This document shows positions 1-6,867 of a DNA stretch of 23,202 bases, one piece after another; the stretch's first letter is position 1; the number at the start of each line of letters is the position of its first letter. This stretch comes from an uncultured Allofournierella sp. Lineage in GTDB: Bacteria; Bacillota; Clostridia; Oscillospirales; Ruminococcaceae. A program made the position numbers and the translations under genes. The stretch is taken from NCBI GenBank assembly GCA_944382705.1, contig CALWNE010000042.1:1-23202 (forward strand), given 5' to 3'. The notes under the pieces were generated by a model. The model searched no databases and was not told the origin of the DNA. It saw nothing but the letters and a program-made list of their open reading frames with translations.

Positions 1-45
1 CTTACAAGCAGAGGGTCACAGGTTCGAGCCCTGTAACTTCCACCA
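1..45 (+). tRNA. tRNA-Val (anticodon UAC), 3' part only
   Basis: The window opens inside the anticodon loop, with TAC at 3-5. The 3' half of the anticodon stem is 8-12, followed by a five-base variable loop. The T stem is 18-22 paired with 30-34 around a TTCGAGC loop. The 3' acceptor strand is 35-41, the discriminator is A42 and CCA is encoded at 43-45. The context CTTACAAG is typical of tRNA-Val(UAC). The 5' half lies outside the window, so the acceptor pairing cannot be checked. Only six bases separate it from the next tRNA, so the two are probably part of one tRNA array. Confidence 0.88.
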
Positions 46-51
46 AAAAAC

Positions 52-127
52 GCCTCTGTAGCTCAGTTGGTAGAGCAGGGGACTGAAAATCCCCGTGTCA
101 TTGGTTCGATTCCGATCGGAGGCACCA
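52..127 (+). tRNA. tRNA-Phe (anticodon GAA)
   Basis: A complete cloverleaf is visible. The acceptor arm pairs 52-58 with 117-123 (one G-U pair). The D arm carries AGCTCAGTTGGTAGAGC. The anticodon stem GGGGA/TCCCC surrounds the loop CTGAAAA, which presents GAA. The T arm ATTGG/CCGAT closes a TTCGATT loop. The discriminator is A124 and CCA is encoded at 125-127. The 76-base length is standard. It is the last tRNA of the cluster, since a terminator follows four bases later. Confidence 0.97.
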
Positions 128-130
128 TTA

Positions 131-158
131 AGACCCGCCTGAATGGCGGGTCTTTTTG
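131..158 (+). terminator. Intrinsic terminator of the tRNA cluster
   Basis: A perfect 9-bp stem, AGACCCGCC (131-139) with GGCGGGTCT (145-153), has a five-base loop and runs into a T tract. It lies directly behind the CCA end of tRNA-Phe. Confidence 0.93.
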
Positions 159-229
159 TTGCGTTTATCTTTGGGGGAGAACCAAATGCAAAAGACCGGA
201 TTGTTTGCAAAAAAACAGGTGGCTACCAC

Positions 230-258
230 TCGACAAGCCTTTTGCCTTTTGCTAAAAT
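230..258 (+). promoter_or_regulatory. Sigma-A promoter of the molybdenum hydroxylase operon
   Basis: A -35 box TCGACA (230-235, five of six consensus bases) and a -10 box TAAAAT (253-258) are 17 bases apart. A TG in the extended -10 position precedes the -10 box. Transcription would begin near 265, giving a leader of about 120 bases before the start codon at 385. Nothing else recognisable lies between the tRNA terminator and this promoter. Confidence 0.6.
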
Positions 259-264
259 TAAAGT

Positions 265-384
265 GAGAAGATAGTGCCTTTTGCACAAAATACAGGTGTT
301 TTGGCCGAAATACGGCAAAACGCCTGCTTTGCATTGTTCTGCCGCTTATGGCAGGCTGTTACAGGAAAGGAGAACTGTGAGGCA
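265..384 (+). promoter_or_regulatory. Structured 5' leader of the molybdenum hydroxylase operon
   Basis: A strong hairpin pairs 293-307 with 313-326 (14 bp, one bulged G, one G-U, loop AAATA). A second hairpin pairs CTGCC 339-343 with GGCAG 350-354. The segment GCCTGC (322-327), mostly in the right arm of the first hairpin, is also complementary to GCAGGC (351-356), which overlaps the right arm of the second. The leader can therefore adopt two exclusive folds. No T tract follows, so control of translation or RNA stability is more likely than termination. The ribosome binding site AAAGGAG is at 366-372. I recognise no known riboswitch core here. Confidence 0.4.
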
Positions 385-1164
385 ATGTATACCGCACAGC
401 AATATGTAAAGGCTGAATCGCTGCAGCAAGCCTGGGAACTGAACCAGAAGCGCAGCACCACCCTGCTGGCCGGCGGCTGCTGGCTGCGTATGACCCGCCG
501 CCGCATTGGCACCCTGGTGGATTTGAGCGGTTTGGGGCTGGACACCATTGAAGAAACACCCGACGAGTTTGTGCTGGGGGCTATGGTTACTCTGCGCCAG
601 CTGGAACAGCATGTTCAGCTCAACCAGGTGTTTGATGGTCTGTTTAAGGAGATGACCCGCCACATTGTGGGCGTTCAATTCCGCAACTGCGCTACCCTGG
701 GCGGCAGCATTGCAGCCCGGTTTGGTTTTTCGGACCTGCTGTGTGCTCTGCTGGCGCTGGACTGCGAGGTGGAACTGGTGGCAGCAGGCCGCATCAGCCT
801 TGAGGACTATGCCGCCATGCCCTACGACCGGGATGTGCTGGCCCGCATCTATGTAAAAAAGAACGGCCGCCGTCCGGTTTACCAGACCCTGCGCAACGCC
901 CAAACCGACCTGCCCGTACTGGCTGTGGCTGCCTCGGTGCTGCAGGACCAGGTGCGTGTGGTGGTGGGTGCCCGCCCTGCCCGTGCCAAAATTGTACAGG
1001 CTCCCCTGAGCTTGCAGGCAAACAAGGCCCAGCTGGATGAGTTCTGCACTGCCATGCAGAGCGAGCTTACCTTTGCGGGCAATATGCGCGGCAGCGAGCA
1101 GTACCGCCGCCATCTGGCAAATGTTTTGACCGGCCGCTGCCTGGCGGCCTTACAGGAGGGCTGA
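385..1164 (+). CDS. FAD-binding subunit of a xanthine dehydrogenase-family molybdenum hydroxylase
   Basis: This 259-residue protein belongs to the CoxM/XdhB flavoprotein family. It would pass electrons from the iron-sulfur subunit to an acceptor through FAD, in the cytoplasm. The N-terminal FAD-binding domain (about 1-150) shows AGGCWLR at 29-35, where most relatives have AGGTDL, then a VDLSGLGLD strand and the GVQFRNCATLGGS block near 95-107. The C-terminal CO-dehydrogenase-type domain ends with RGSEQYRRHLANVL. It is somewhat shorter than the roughly 290 residues usual for the family. The open frame extends upstream to 274, but ATG 385 follows the Shine-Dalgarno AAAGGAG and begins at the usual domain start. 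It is first in a three-gene operon with the FeS and Mo subunits. The family is clear; the substrate (purine, aldehyde or other heterocycle) is not. Confidence 0.88.
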   Translation: MYTAQQYVKAESLQQAWELNQKRSTTLLAGGCWLRMTRRRIGTLVDLSGLGLDTIEETPDEFVLGAMVTLRQLEQHVQLNQVFDGLFKEMTRHIVGVQFRNCATLGGSIAARFGFSDLLCALLALDCEVELVAAGRISLEDYAAMPYDRDVLARIYVKKNGRRPVYQTLRNAQTDLPVLAVAASVLQDQVRVVVGARPARAKIVQAPLSLQANKAQLDEFCTAMQSELTFAGNMRGSEQYRRHLANVLTGRCLAALQEG

Positions 1165-1170
1165 TTCACC

Positions 1171-1638
1171 ATGCAGATCACCATTACCCTTAACGGCAAA
1201 CCCTATACCGCCGAAGCAAAACCCCACACCCAGCTGCTGGAATTTTTGCGCCAGGCCGGCTGCAAGTCGGTAAAATGCGGCTGCGAAACCTCCGGCTGCG
1301 GTTTGTGCACCGTGCATCTGGACGGCCGCCCCGTGCTGTCTTGCAGTGTGCTGGCTGCCCAGGCCCAGGGCCATGCCATCACCACCCTGGAGGGACTCCA
1401 GGAGGAGGCTGCCTGCTTTGGCGGCTTTTTGGCCGATGAAGGCGGCGAGCAGTGCGGTTTTTGCAGCCCCGGCTTTATTATGAATGTACTGGCCATGGAG
1501 CGGGAACTGGGTGCCCATGCTTCCGACGAGGAAATCCGGGAGTATCTGGCAGGCAACCTGTGCCGCTGCACAGGCTACCAGAGCCAGCTGCGGGCCATCC
1601 GCAAATATCTGGCCGCAAAGGAGGGCGCAGCGCAATGA
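1171..1638 (+). CDS. [2Fe-2S]-binding subunit of a xanthine dehydrogenase-family molybdenum hydroxylase
   Basis: This 155-residue protein is the electron-transfer subunit between the molybdenum centre and FAD. The N-terminal plant-ferredoxin domain binds one [2Fe-2S] cluster through C38, C43, C46 and C58 (spacing C-x4-C-x2-C-x11-C, within GCETSGCGLCTVHLDG). The C-terminal four-helix domain binds the second through C95 and C98 (QCGFCSPG) and C131 and C133 (NLCRCTGY). All eight ligands are present and the length is normal for separate FeS subunits (XdhC/CoxS type). It starts six bases after the FAD subunit, with AGGAGG at 1153-1158, and its stop overlaps the start of the Mo subunit in ATGA. This tight coupling suits a heterotrimer made in equal amounts. 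Confidence 0.95.
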   Translation: MQITITLNGKPYTAEAKPHTQLLEFLRQAGCKSVKCGCETSGCGLCTVHLDGRPVLSCSVLAAQAQGHAITTLEGLQEEAACFGGFLADEGGEQCGFCSPGFIMNVLAMERELGAHASDEEIREYLAGNLCRCTGYQSQLRAIRKYLAAKEGAAQ

Positions 1639-3917
1639 AATATGTAAATAAAGCCATCCGCAAGGTGGATGCCATGAGCCTGGTTACCGGCAAGCCGGTG
1701 TACACCGGCGATATGGTGCCTGCCAACACCTTGATGGTCAAGATGCTGCGCAGCCCCCATGCCCATGCACTGATTGAGGAAATCGACACCACTGCCGCCA
1801 TGAAAGTGCCCGGCGTGGTAGCCGTGTTTACCTATAAAGATGTGCCTTCCAGCCGGTTTACCACCGCAGGCCAGACCTACCCGGAACCCAGCCCCTACGA
1901 CCGGCTGATTTTGGACCGTCGGCTGCGCTGCGTGGGCGACCCGGTGGCCCTGGTGGCTGCCGAGACCGAGGAAATTGCCCAGAAGGCTGTGGGGCTTATC
2001 AAGGTAAAATACCAGGTGTTGGAGCCTCTGCTGGACTTTACCCAGGCTAAGGACAACGCCATTCTGGTACACCCGGAGGAGGACTTTAAAGCCCTGTGCC
2101 CGGTGGGAGCGGACAACAAGCGCAACCTGTGCAGCACCGACTGCATCGAAAACGGCGATGTGGAAGCGGAACTGGCCGCCTGCCCGGTGGTGCTGGAGCG
2201 CACCTTCTACACCAAGGCCAACAACCAGGCCATGATGGAGCCCTTTGTTACCTTTAGTTATCTGGACGAATATGGCCGCCTTACCCTGGTAAGCTCCACC
2301 CAGGTGCCCTTCCATGTGCGGCGCATTATCTCCAATGCTTTGGAGATGAGCAAGGCCAACATCCGTGTAATCAAGCCCCGCATCGGCGGCGGCTTTGGCG
2401 CAAAGCAGAGCGCCGTCAGCGAGGTTTACCCCGCCTTTGTAACCATGAAAACCGGCCGTCCTGCCTGCCTGTGCTTTACCCGTAAGGAAAGCCAGGCCAA
2501 CGGCTCGCCCCGCCACCAGATGCGGGTGAAGGTGCGCATTGGTGCCGAGGAAGACGGCACCATTCGGGTGCTGGATGTGGATGCCCTCTCCAACGCCGGT
2601 GCCTACGGCGAACACGGCCCCACTACCGTGGGCCTGGTGGGCACCAAGGCGATTTCTCTGTACGGCAAGCTGAAGGCCAGCCGCTTTACCAGCGAGGTGG
2701 TCTACTCCAACACCATGGGCGCCGGTGCCTACCGTGGCTACGGTGCAACTCAGGGCCTGTTTGCGGTGGAAAGCATCGTGAACGAGCTGGCAGCCCATCT
2801 CAAGATGGATCCCTGCGAGCTGCGGCTCAAAAACATGGTGGAGCTGGGCCAGAAATTTGCCATGTACTACGGCGAAACCTGCACCAGCAACACCCTGAAG
2901 GAGTGCATGGAAACTGCCTCCAAGATGATGGACTGGAAGAACAAGTTCCCCAGCAAGGTGCTGCCCAACGGCCACATTCGCAGTGTGGGCGTGGCCATGG
3001 CCATGCAGGGCAGCGGTATCTCCGGCGTGGACATCGGCAGCGTGGAGATTCGCCTGAACGACGATGGTTTCTACACCCTGCTGGTGGGCTGTACCGATAT
3101 GGGCACCGGCTGTGACACCATTCTCACCCAGATGGCCGCCGATTGCCTGGACTGCCCCATGGAGAACATTGCGGTGCGTGGCGTGGATACCGACCAGAGC
3201 CCCTACGACTGCGGCTCCTACGCTTCCTCCACCACCTATGTTACCGGCATGGCAGTGGTGAAGGCCTGCCAGCAGCTGCGGGACAAAATCACCCAGCAGG
3301 GTGCCTCCATGCTGGGGGTTGCTGCCGACCAGGTGGAATTTGACGGCCAGAAGGTTCTGGTGCCCGGCACCGACCGTCAGGTAAGCCTGGCGGACATCGG
3401 CTATGCCAGCTTTGAGGGCCACGGCCGGTACATCTCGGTTTGCGAAAGCCATTCCTCCCCCGTATCCCCCCCGCCCATGATGGTGGGCATGGCAGAAATC
3501 GACCTGGACCCTGCTACCGGTCAGGTGGATTTGGTGGACTATGTGGCTGTGGTGGACTGCGGCACCGTCATCAACCAGAATCTGGCCCGGGTGCAGACCG
3601 AGGGCGGCCTGGTGCAGGGCATTGGCATGACCTTGTACGAGGACATCCAGTATACCGACAAGGGCCGTATGATGAACGATTCCTTCCTGCAATATCGCAT
3701 CCCCACCCGTCTGGAAGCGGGCGTTATCCGGGTTGCCTTTGAAAGCAGCTATGAGCCCAGCGGTCCCTTTGGTGCCAAGAGTATTGGCGAGCTGGTCATC
3801 AACACCCCGGCGCCGGCCATTTTGGGTGCCATCCAAAACGCCACCGGCATTGCCTTCCACTCTCTGCCTGTAAAGCCGGAGGATGTGGCAATGGCTCTGC
3901 TGGCTAAAAACAGCTGA
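1635..3917 (+). CDS. Molybdopterin-binding catalytic subunit of a xanthine dehydrogenase-family molybdenum hydroxylase
   Basis: This 760-residue protein hydroxylates a carbon next to nitrogen or an aldehyde carbon, using water as the oxygen source. The N-terminal aldehyde oxidase/xanthine dehydrogenase a/b hammerhead domain covers about 15-130. The molybdopterin-binding domains follow, with TQVPFHVRR near 222, GGGFGAKQ near 252, GAYRGYGATQG near 363 and YASSTTYVTG near 535. GPFGAKSIGEL carries the expected catalytic glutamate at E719. The length is typical. The frame is open upstream to 1452, but ATG 1635 overlaps the stop of the FeS gene (ATGA) and begins where the family begins. No molybdenum cofactor chaperone or cofactor synthesis gene is seen nearby. 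The AYRGYG block differs from the AFRGFG of many xanthine dehydrogenases, so the substrate stays open. Confidence 0.92.
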   Translation: MKYVNKAIRKVDAMSLVTGKPVYTGDMVPANTLMVKMLRSPHAHALIEEIDTTAAMKVPGVVAVFTYKDVPSSRFTTAGQTYPEPSPYDRLILDRRLRCVGDPVALVAAETEEIAQKAVGLIKVKYQVLEPLLDFTQAKDNAILVHPEEDFKALCPVGADNKRNLCSTDCIENGDVEAELAACPVVLERTFYTKANNQAMMEPFVTFSYLDEYGRLTLVSSTQVPFHVRRIISNALEMSKANIRVIKPRIGGGFGAKQSAVSEVYPAFVTMKTGRPACLCFTRKESQANGSPRHQMRVKVRIGAEEDGTIRVLDVDALSNAGAYGEHGPTTVGLVGTKAISLYGKLKASRFTSEVVYSNTMGAGAYRGYGATQGLFAVESIVNELAAHLKMDPCELRLKNMVELGQKFAMYYGETCTSNTLKECMETASKMMDWKNKFPSKVLPNGHIRSVGVAMAMQGSGISGVDIGSVEIRLNDDGFYTLLVGCTDMGTGCDTILTQMAADCLDCPMENIAVRGVDTDQSPYDCGSYASSTTYVTGMAVVKACQQLRDKITQQGASMLGVAADQVEFDGQKVLVPGTDRQVSLADIGYASFEGHGRYISVCESHSSPVSPPPMMVGMAEIDLDPATGQVDLVDYVAVVDCGTVINQNLARVQTEGGLVQGIGMTLYEDIQYTDKGRMMNDSFLQYRIPTRLEAGVIRVAFESSYEPSGPFGAKSIGELVINTPAPAILGAIQNATGIAFHSLPVKPEDVAMALLAKNS

Positions 3918-3951
3918 ATGTGTCGCTAAAACAGCAAAACTGTTTGCGGGC

Positions 3952-3985
3952 AAAAAACCGTCGGGCTTTGGCCCGGCGGTTTTTT
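3952..3985 (+). terminator. Intrinsic terminator of the molybdenum hydroxylase operon
   Basis: A long stem, AAAACCGTCGGGC (3954-3966) with GCCCGGCGGTTTT (3971-3983), contains one G-U pair and has a TTTG loop. Flanking A and T bases can extend it. It ends in a run of T and separates the operon from the next promoter. Confidence 0.93.
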
Positions 3986-3994
3986 GGTTTTGCC

Positions 3995-4024
3995 TTGACG
4001 AGGGGGCCCCTATCGTTTTAATAT
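3995..4024 (+). promoter_or_regulatory. Sigma-A promoter of the glycyl-tRNA synthetase gene
   Basis: TTGACG (3995-4000) and TAATAT (4019-4024) are 18 bases apart. Transcription would start near 4031, leaving a leader of about 72 bases. That is too short for a T-box, and no T-box signature is seen. Confidence 0.7.
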
Positions 4025-4035
4025 AGTAGAGAGTT

Positions 4036-4057
4036 GGCGGCGCAAACGGCGGCGCAA
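4036..4057 (+). repeat. Short tandem repeat in the glyQS leader
   Basis: GGCGGCGCAA occurs at 4036-4045 and again at 4048-4057, a 12-base period. A weaker third copy, GCGGCGGCAC, is near 4066. The repeats lie between the predicted transcription start and the ribosome binding site AAGGAG (4091-4096). A function is unknown. Confidence 0.5.
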
Positions 4058-4102
4058 CACATTAAGCGGCGGCACAGCCAGTGTCGCAGTAAGGAGAAAA
4101 AT

Positions 4103-5518
4103 ATGAAAAACAGCGAAAAAAGCTTTGAAACCATTGTTGCCCTGTGCAAAAACCGGGGCTTTGTGTACCCCGGCAGCGAGATTTACGGCGGCCTGGCCAA
4201 CAGCTGGGACTACGGCCCCCTGGGTGCTGAGTTCAAGAGCAATGTGAAAAAAGCCTGGCTCAAAAAGTTTGTGCAGGAAAACCGCCTGAATGTGGGTCTG
4301 GATGCTGCCATCCTGATGAACCCCCAAACCTGGATTACCACCGGCCATGTGGCTGGCTTCTCGGATCCCCTGCTGGACTGCAAGAGCTGCAAGGCCCGTC
4401 ACCGTGCCGACAAGCTGATTGGGGAAGTGCATCCCGAAGTGAATGTGGATGCCCTCAGCTTTGAGGAGATGGATGCCTTCATCACCCAGCATGAGGATGT
4501 GGTTTGCCCCGTGTGCGGCAAGCACGACTTTACCCCCATCCGCAAGTTTAACCTGATGTTCAAAACTGCCATCGGCGTAACCGAGGACTCCTCCAGCACC
4601 TGCTACCTGCGTCCCGAAACCGCCCAGGGCATCTTTGTAAACTTTGCCAACATCCAGCGTACCACCCGCCGCAAGCTGCCCTTTGGTGTGTGCCAGGTGG
4701 GTAAGGCATTCCGCAACGAAATCACCCCCGGCAACTTCACCTTCCGCACCCGTGAGTTTGAGCAGATGGAGTGCGAGTTCTTCTGCAAGCCCGGCACCGA
4801 CCTGGAGTGGTTTGCCTACTGGAAGGAATTCTGCAAAAACTGGCTGCTGAGCCTGGGCATCAAGGAGGAGAACCTGCGTCTGCGTGACCACGAGCCCGCC
4901 GAGCTGTCCTTCTACTCCCGTGCTACCACCGACATTGAGTACGCCTTCCCGTTCACCGATTGGGGCGAGCTGTGGGGCATTGCCGACCGTACCAACTACG
5001 ACCTGGGCCGCCATCAGGAGGCCAGCGGCAAGAGCCTGGAGTACTTTGACCCGGACACCAACGAGCACTACATCCCCTATGTAATCGAGCCTTCTCTGGG
5101 CGCCGACCGTGTGGCCCTGGCCTTCCTGTGCGATGCCTACGATGAGGAGATTCTCACCGACGAGAAGGGCAAGGAGGACAAGCGTGTTGTGCTGCGTCTG
5201 CATCCTGCGCTGGCTCCCTTCAAGGCAGCGGTTCTGCCCCTGTCCAAAAAGCTGAGCGAGCAGGCTATGCCCATCTGGCAGGAGCTGAGCAAGCACTTTA
5301 TGGTGGACTTTGACGAAACCGGCTCCATCGGCAAGCGTTACCGCCGTCAGGACGAGATTGGTACCCCCCTGTGCATCACCGTGGACTTTGCCACCTTCGG
5401 CAGCGACACCGAGGAAGGCGACGGCTGCGTGACCATCCGTGACCGTGATACCATGGAACAGGTGCGTCTGCCCATCAGCGAAGTAAAGGCTTACATCGAG
5501 AGCAAAATCGATTTCTAA
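4103..5518 (+). CDS. glyQS: Glycine--tRNA ligase (dimeric, one-chain class II type)
   Basis: This 471-residue enzyme charges tRNA-Gly with glycine in the cytoplasm. It belongs to the alpha2 class II group, not the alpha2-beta2 GlyQ/GlyS type. The class II core shows DYGPLG (36-41), ETAQGIFVNF, the motif 2 region with FGVCQVGKAFRNE and RTREFEQMECEFF, and motif 3 EPSLGADRVALAFL. A zinc-ribbon-like insert has C93-x2-C96 and C135-x2-C138. The C-terminal anticodon-binding domain begins at about 350 (LRLHPALAPFKAAVLPLS) and ends with a GTPLCITVDF block. ATG 4103 follows AAGGAG; an in-frame ATG at 4034 would add 23 residues of unrelated sequence and lies upstream of the ribosome binding site. Arginine codons are largely CGT, as expected for a highly expressed gene. 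Confidence 0.97.
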   Translation: MKNSEKSFETIVALCKNRGFVYPGSEIYGGLANSWDYGPLGAEFKSNVKKAWLKKFVQENRLNVGLDAAILMNPQTWITTGHVAGFSDPLLDCKSCKARHRADKLIGEVHPEVNVDALSFEEMDAFITQHEDVVCPVCGKHDFTPIRKFNLMFKTAIGVTEDSSSTCYLRPETAQGIFVNFANIQRTTRRKLPFGVCQVGKAFRNEITPGNFTFRTREFEQMECEFFCKPGTDLEWFAYWKEFCKNWLLSLGIKEENLRLRDHEPAELSFYSRATTDIEYAFPFTDWGELWGIADRTNYDLGRHQEASGKSLEYFDPDTNEHYIPYVIEPSLGADRVALAFLCDAYDEEILTDEKGKEDKRVVLRLHPALAPFKAAVLPLSKKLSEQAMPIWQELSKHFMVDFDETGSIGKRYRRQDEIGTPLCITVDFATFGSDTEEGDGCVTIRDRDTMEQVRLPISEVKAYIESKIDF

Positions 5519-5531
5519 CGGGTTTTTCCGG

Positions 5532-5559
5532 GCGGCAGGGCTTGTTTGAGTCCTGCCGC
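5532..5559 (+). other. Hairpin between glyQS and the aminopeptidase gene
   Basis: GCGGCAGG (5532-5539) pairs with CCTGCCGC (5552-5559) around a 12-base loop. Only a short TTT follows, so it is at best a weak terminator and may act as a processing or stabilising structure. A second GC-rich inverted repeat, GCCGCCG (5577-5583) with CGGCGGC (5596-5602), lies just upstream of the aminopeptidase ribosome binding site. No promoter is evident in this gap. Confidence 0.45.
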
Positions 5560-5625
5560 TTTCAACAGCACTGTTGGCCGCCGAAAGGGAATTTCCGGCG
5601 GCGGCAACGAAAGGAGTATTGAGTC

Positions 5626-6867
5626 ATGAATCAGGAACTGCTTAAAAAATACGCAGAATTTACCGTGCAGGTGGGCGTAAATGTACAGCCCGGCCAGACC
5701 CTCATCATCCGCTGCCCGGTGGAGGGTGCTTACTTTGCACGGGACTGCATGGAAGCTGCCCTCAAGGCAGGTGCACGGGATGTTATCATCCGCTATGAGG
5801 ACGAGAAGGCAGCCCGCATCCGCATGGAGCTGGCCAGCGAAGAAGCCCTCTGCGACATTAAGCCCTACCAGCTGCGCAGCTATCTGGACTATGCCGAAAG
5901 CGAAGGCGGCTGCTGCACCCTGGCCATCCATGCTTCCGACCCGGAAATTTTTAAGGGCCTGGACGCAGGCAAGCTGAACCGTGTTGCCCTGGTGCAGCGT
6001 GCTGCCATGAAGGAATGGCGGGAATACACCATGAAGGACCGGGTGCAGTGGTGCGTGGTGGCCATTCCCACCCCCGCCTGGGCCAAGACCGTGTTCCCCG
6101 ATTTGGAGGAGGACCAGGCCCAGGAAAAGCTGTGGCAGGCCATCTTTGATGTGTGCCGTGTAACCGACGGCGACCCGGTTGGTGCCTGGAAGGCACATGT
6201 GGCCAAAACCACCGCCTGCAAAGATAAGCTCAACGAGCTGAATCTGGAAAGCATCCGTCTGCAAAGTGCCAACGGCACCGACCTGACCGTTGGCCTGGCA
6301 GAGGGCCACACCTGGGAGGGTGCAAGCAGCAAGGCCGAAAACGGCACCACCTTCATTGCCAATGTTCCCACCGAGGAGGTATTCACTGCACCCCATCGCC
6401 TGCGGGTCAATGGCGTGGTAAAGGGCACCAAGCCCTACGCCTACAACGGCCAGCTGATTGAAAACTTCTCCTTCACCTTCAAGGACGGCCTGGTGGTGGA
6501 CTATTCCGCCGAAAAGAACCAGGAACTGCTGGGCCAGATGCTGGACAGCGACGAGGGCGCACGCCGCATTGGCGAGATTGCCCTGGTGCCTGCTTCCAGC
6601 CCCATCAACCGCAGCGGTCTGCTGTTCTACAACACCCTGTTTGACGAGAACGCAGCCTGCCATATTGCCTTCGGTGCCGGTTACCCCACCACCGTAAAGG
6701 ACGGCGCTGCCATGACCACCGAGCAGCTGCTGGAATGCGGCGTAAACGATTCCGCCATTCATGAGGACATGATGGTGGGCGCAGAGGATATGACCATCAC
6801 CGGCCTTACCCGGGATGGCCGCACTGTGACCATCTTTAAGCAGGGCGAATGGGCACTGGAGGAATAA
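5626..6867 (+). CDS. Aminopeptidase, M29 family (AmpS/PepS/thermophilic aminopeptidase type)
   Basis: This 413-residue cytoplasmic metallo-exopeptidase removes N-terminal amino acids from peptides. The N-terminal domain (about 1-200) begins with the family-like VNVQPGQTLIIRCPV. The C-terminal metal-binding domain contains all expected ligands: E250/E251 in NVPTEEVF, E317 in GEIALV, H346 in ACHIAFG, and H379 and D381 in IHEDMMVG. The length matches the family (about 410). ATG 5626 has the ribosome binding site AAAGGAG (5610-5616). It follows glyQS by 107 bases containing hairpins, and it overlaps the predicted start of the acyltransferase gene. There is no terminator between it and that gene, so the two are probably cotranscribed. 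M29 enzymes work with two divalent metals (Co, Zn or Mn); the preferred peptide cannot be read from the sequence. Confidence 0.93.
   Translation: MNQELLKKYAEFTVQVGVNVQPGQTLIIRCPVEGAYFARDCMEAALKAGARDVIIRYEDEKAARIRMELASEEALCDIKPYQLRSYLDYAESEGGCCTLAIHASDPEIFKGLDAGKLNRVALVQRAAMKEWREYTMKDRVQWCVVAIPTPAWAKTVFPDLEEDQAQEKLWQAIFDVCRVTDGDPVGAWKAHVAKTTACKDKLNELNLESIRLQSANGTDLTVGLAEGHTWEGASSKAENGTTFIANVPTEEVFTAPHRLRVNGVVKGTKPYAYNGQLIENFSFTFKDGLVVDYSAEKNQELLGQMLDSDEGARRIGEIALVPASSPINRSGLLFYNTLFDENAACHIAFGAGYPTTVKDGAAMTTEQLLECGVNDSAIHEDMMVGAEDMTITGLTRDGRTVTIFKQGEWALEE

Noticed and set aside
265..384. A known purine riboswitch before the molybdenum hydroxylase genes
   Set aside because: The conserved purine aptamer junction and loop-loop sequences are not visible. 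Only generic hairpins can be supported.
274..384. N-terminal extension of the FAD subunit from ATG 274
   Set aside because: The first 37 codons would cover the leader hairpins, are not family-like and lie upstream of the Shine-Dalgarno at 366-372.
1635..3917. Selenocysteine or other recoding in the molybdopterin subunit
   Set aside because: The frame is continuous, no in-frame TGA occurs before the stop at 3915-3917, and no SECIS-like hairpin is needed to explain it.
1575..3953. A long open frame on the - strand opposite the molybdopterin subunit gene
   Set aside because: It is rich in His, Ala, Gly and Val with no recognisable family. The + strand frame has strong motifs. Long antisense frames are common in GC-rich genes with this codon bias. 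The same holds for - strand frames at 10457-12307, 14145-16148, 16773-18764 and 20996-23182.
3918..4102. A T-box leader before glyQS
   Set aside because: A terminator of the upstream operon and a promoter occupy 3952-4024, leaving only about 72 transcribed bases with no antiterminator motif.
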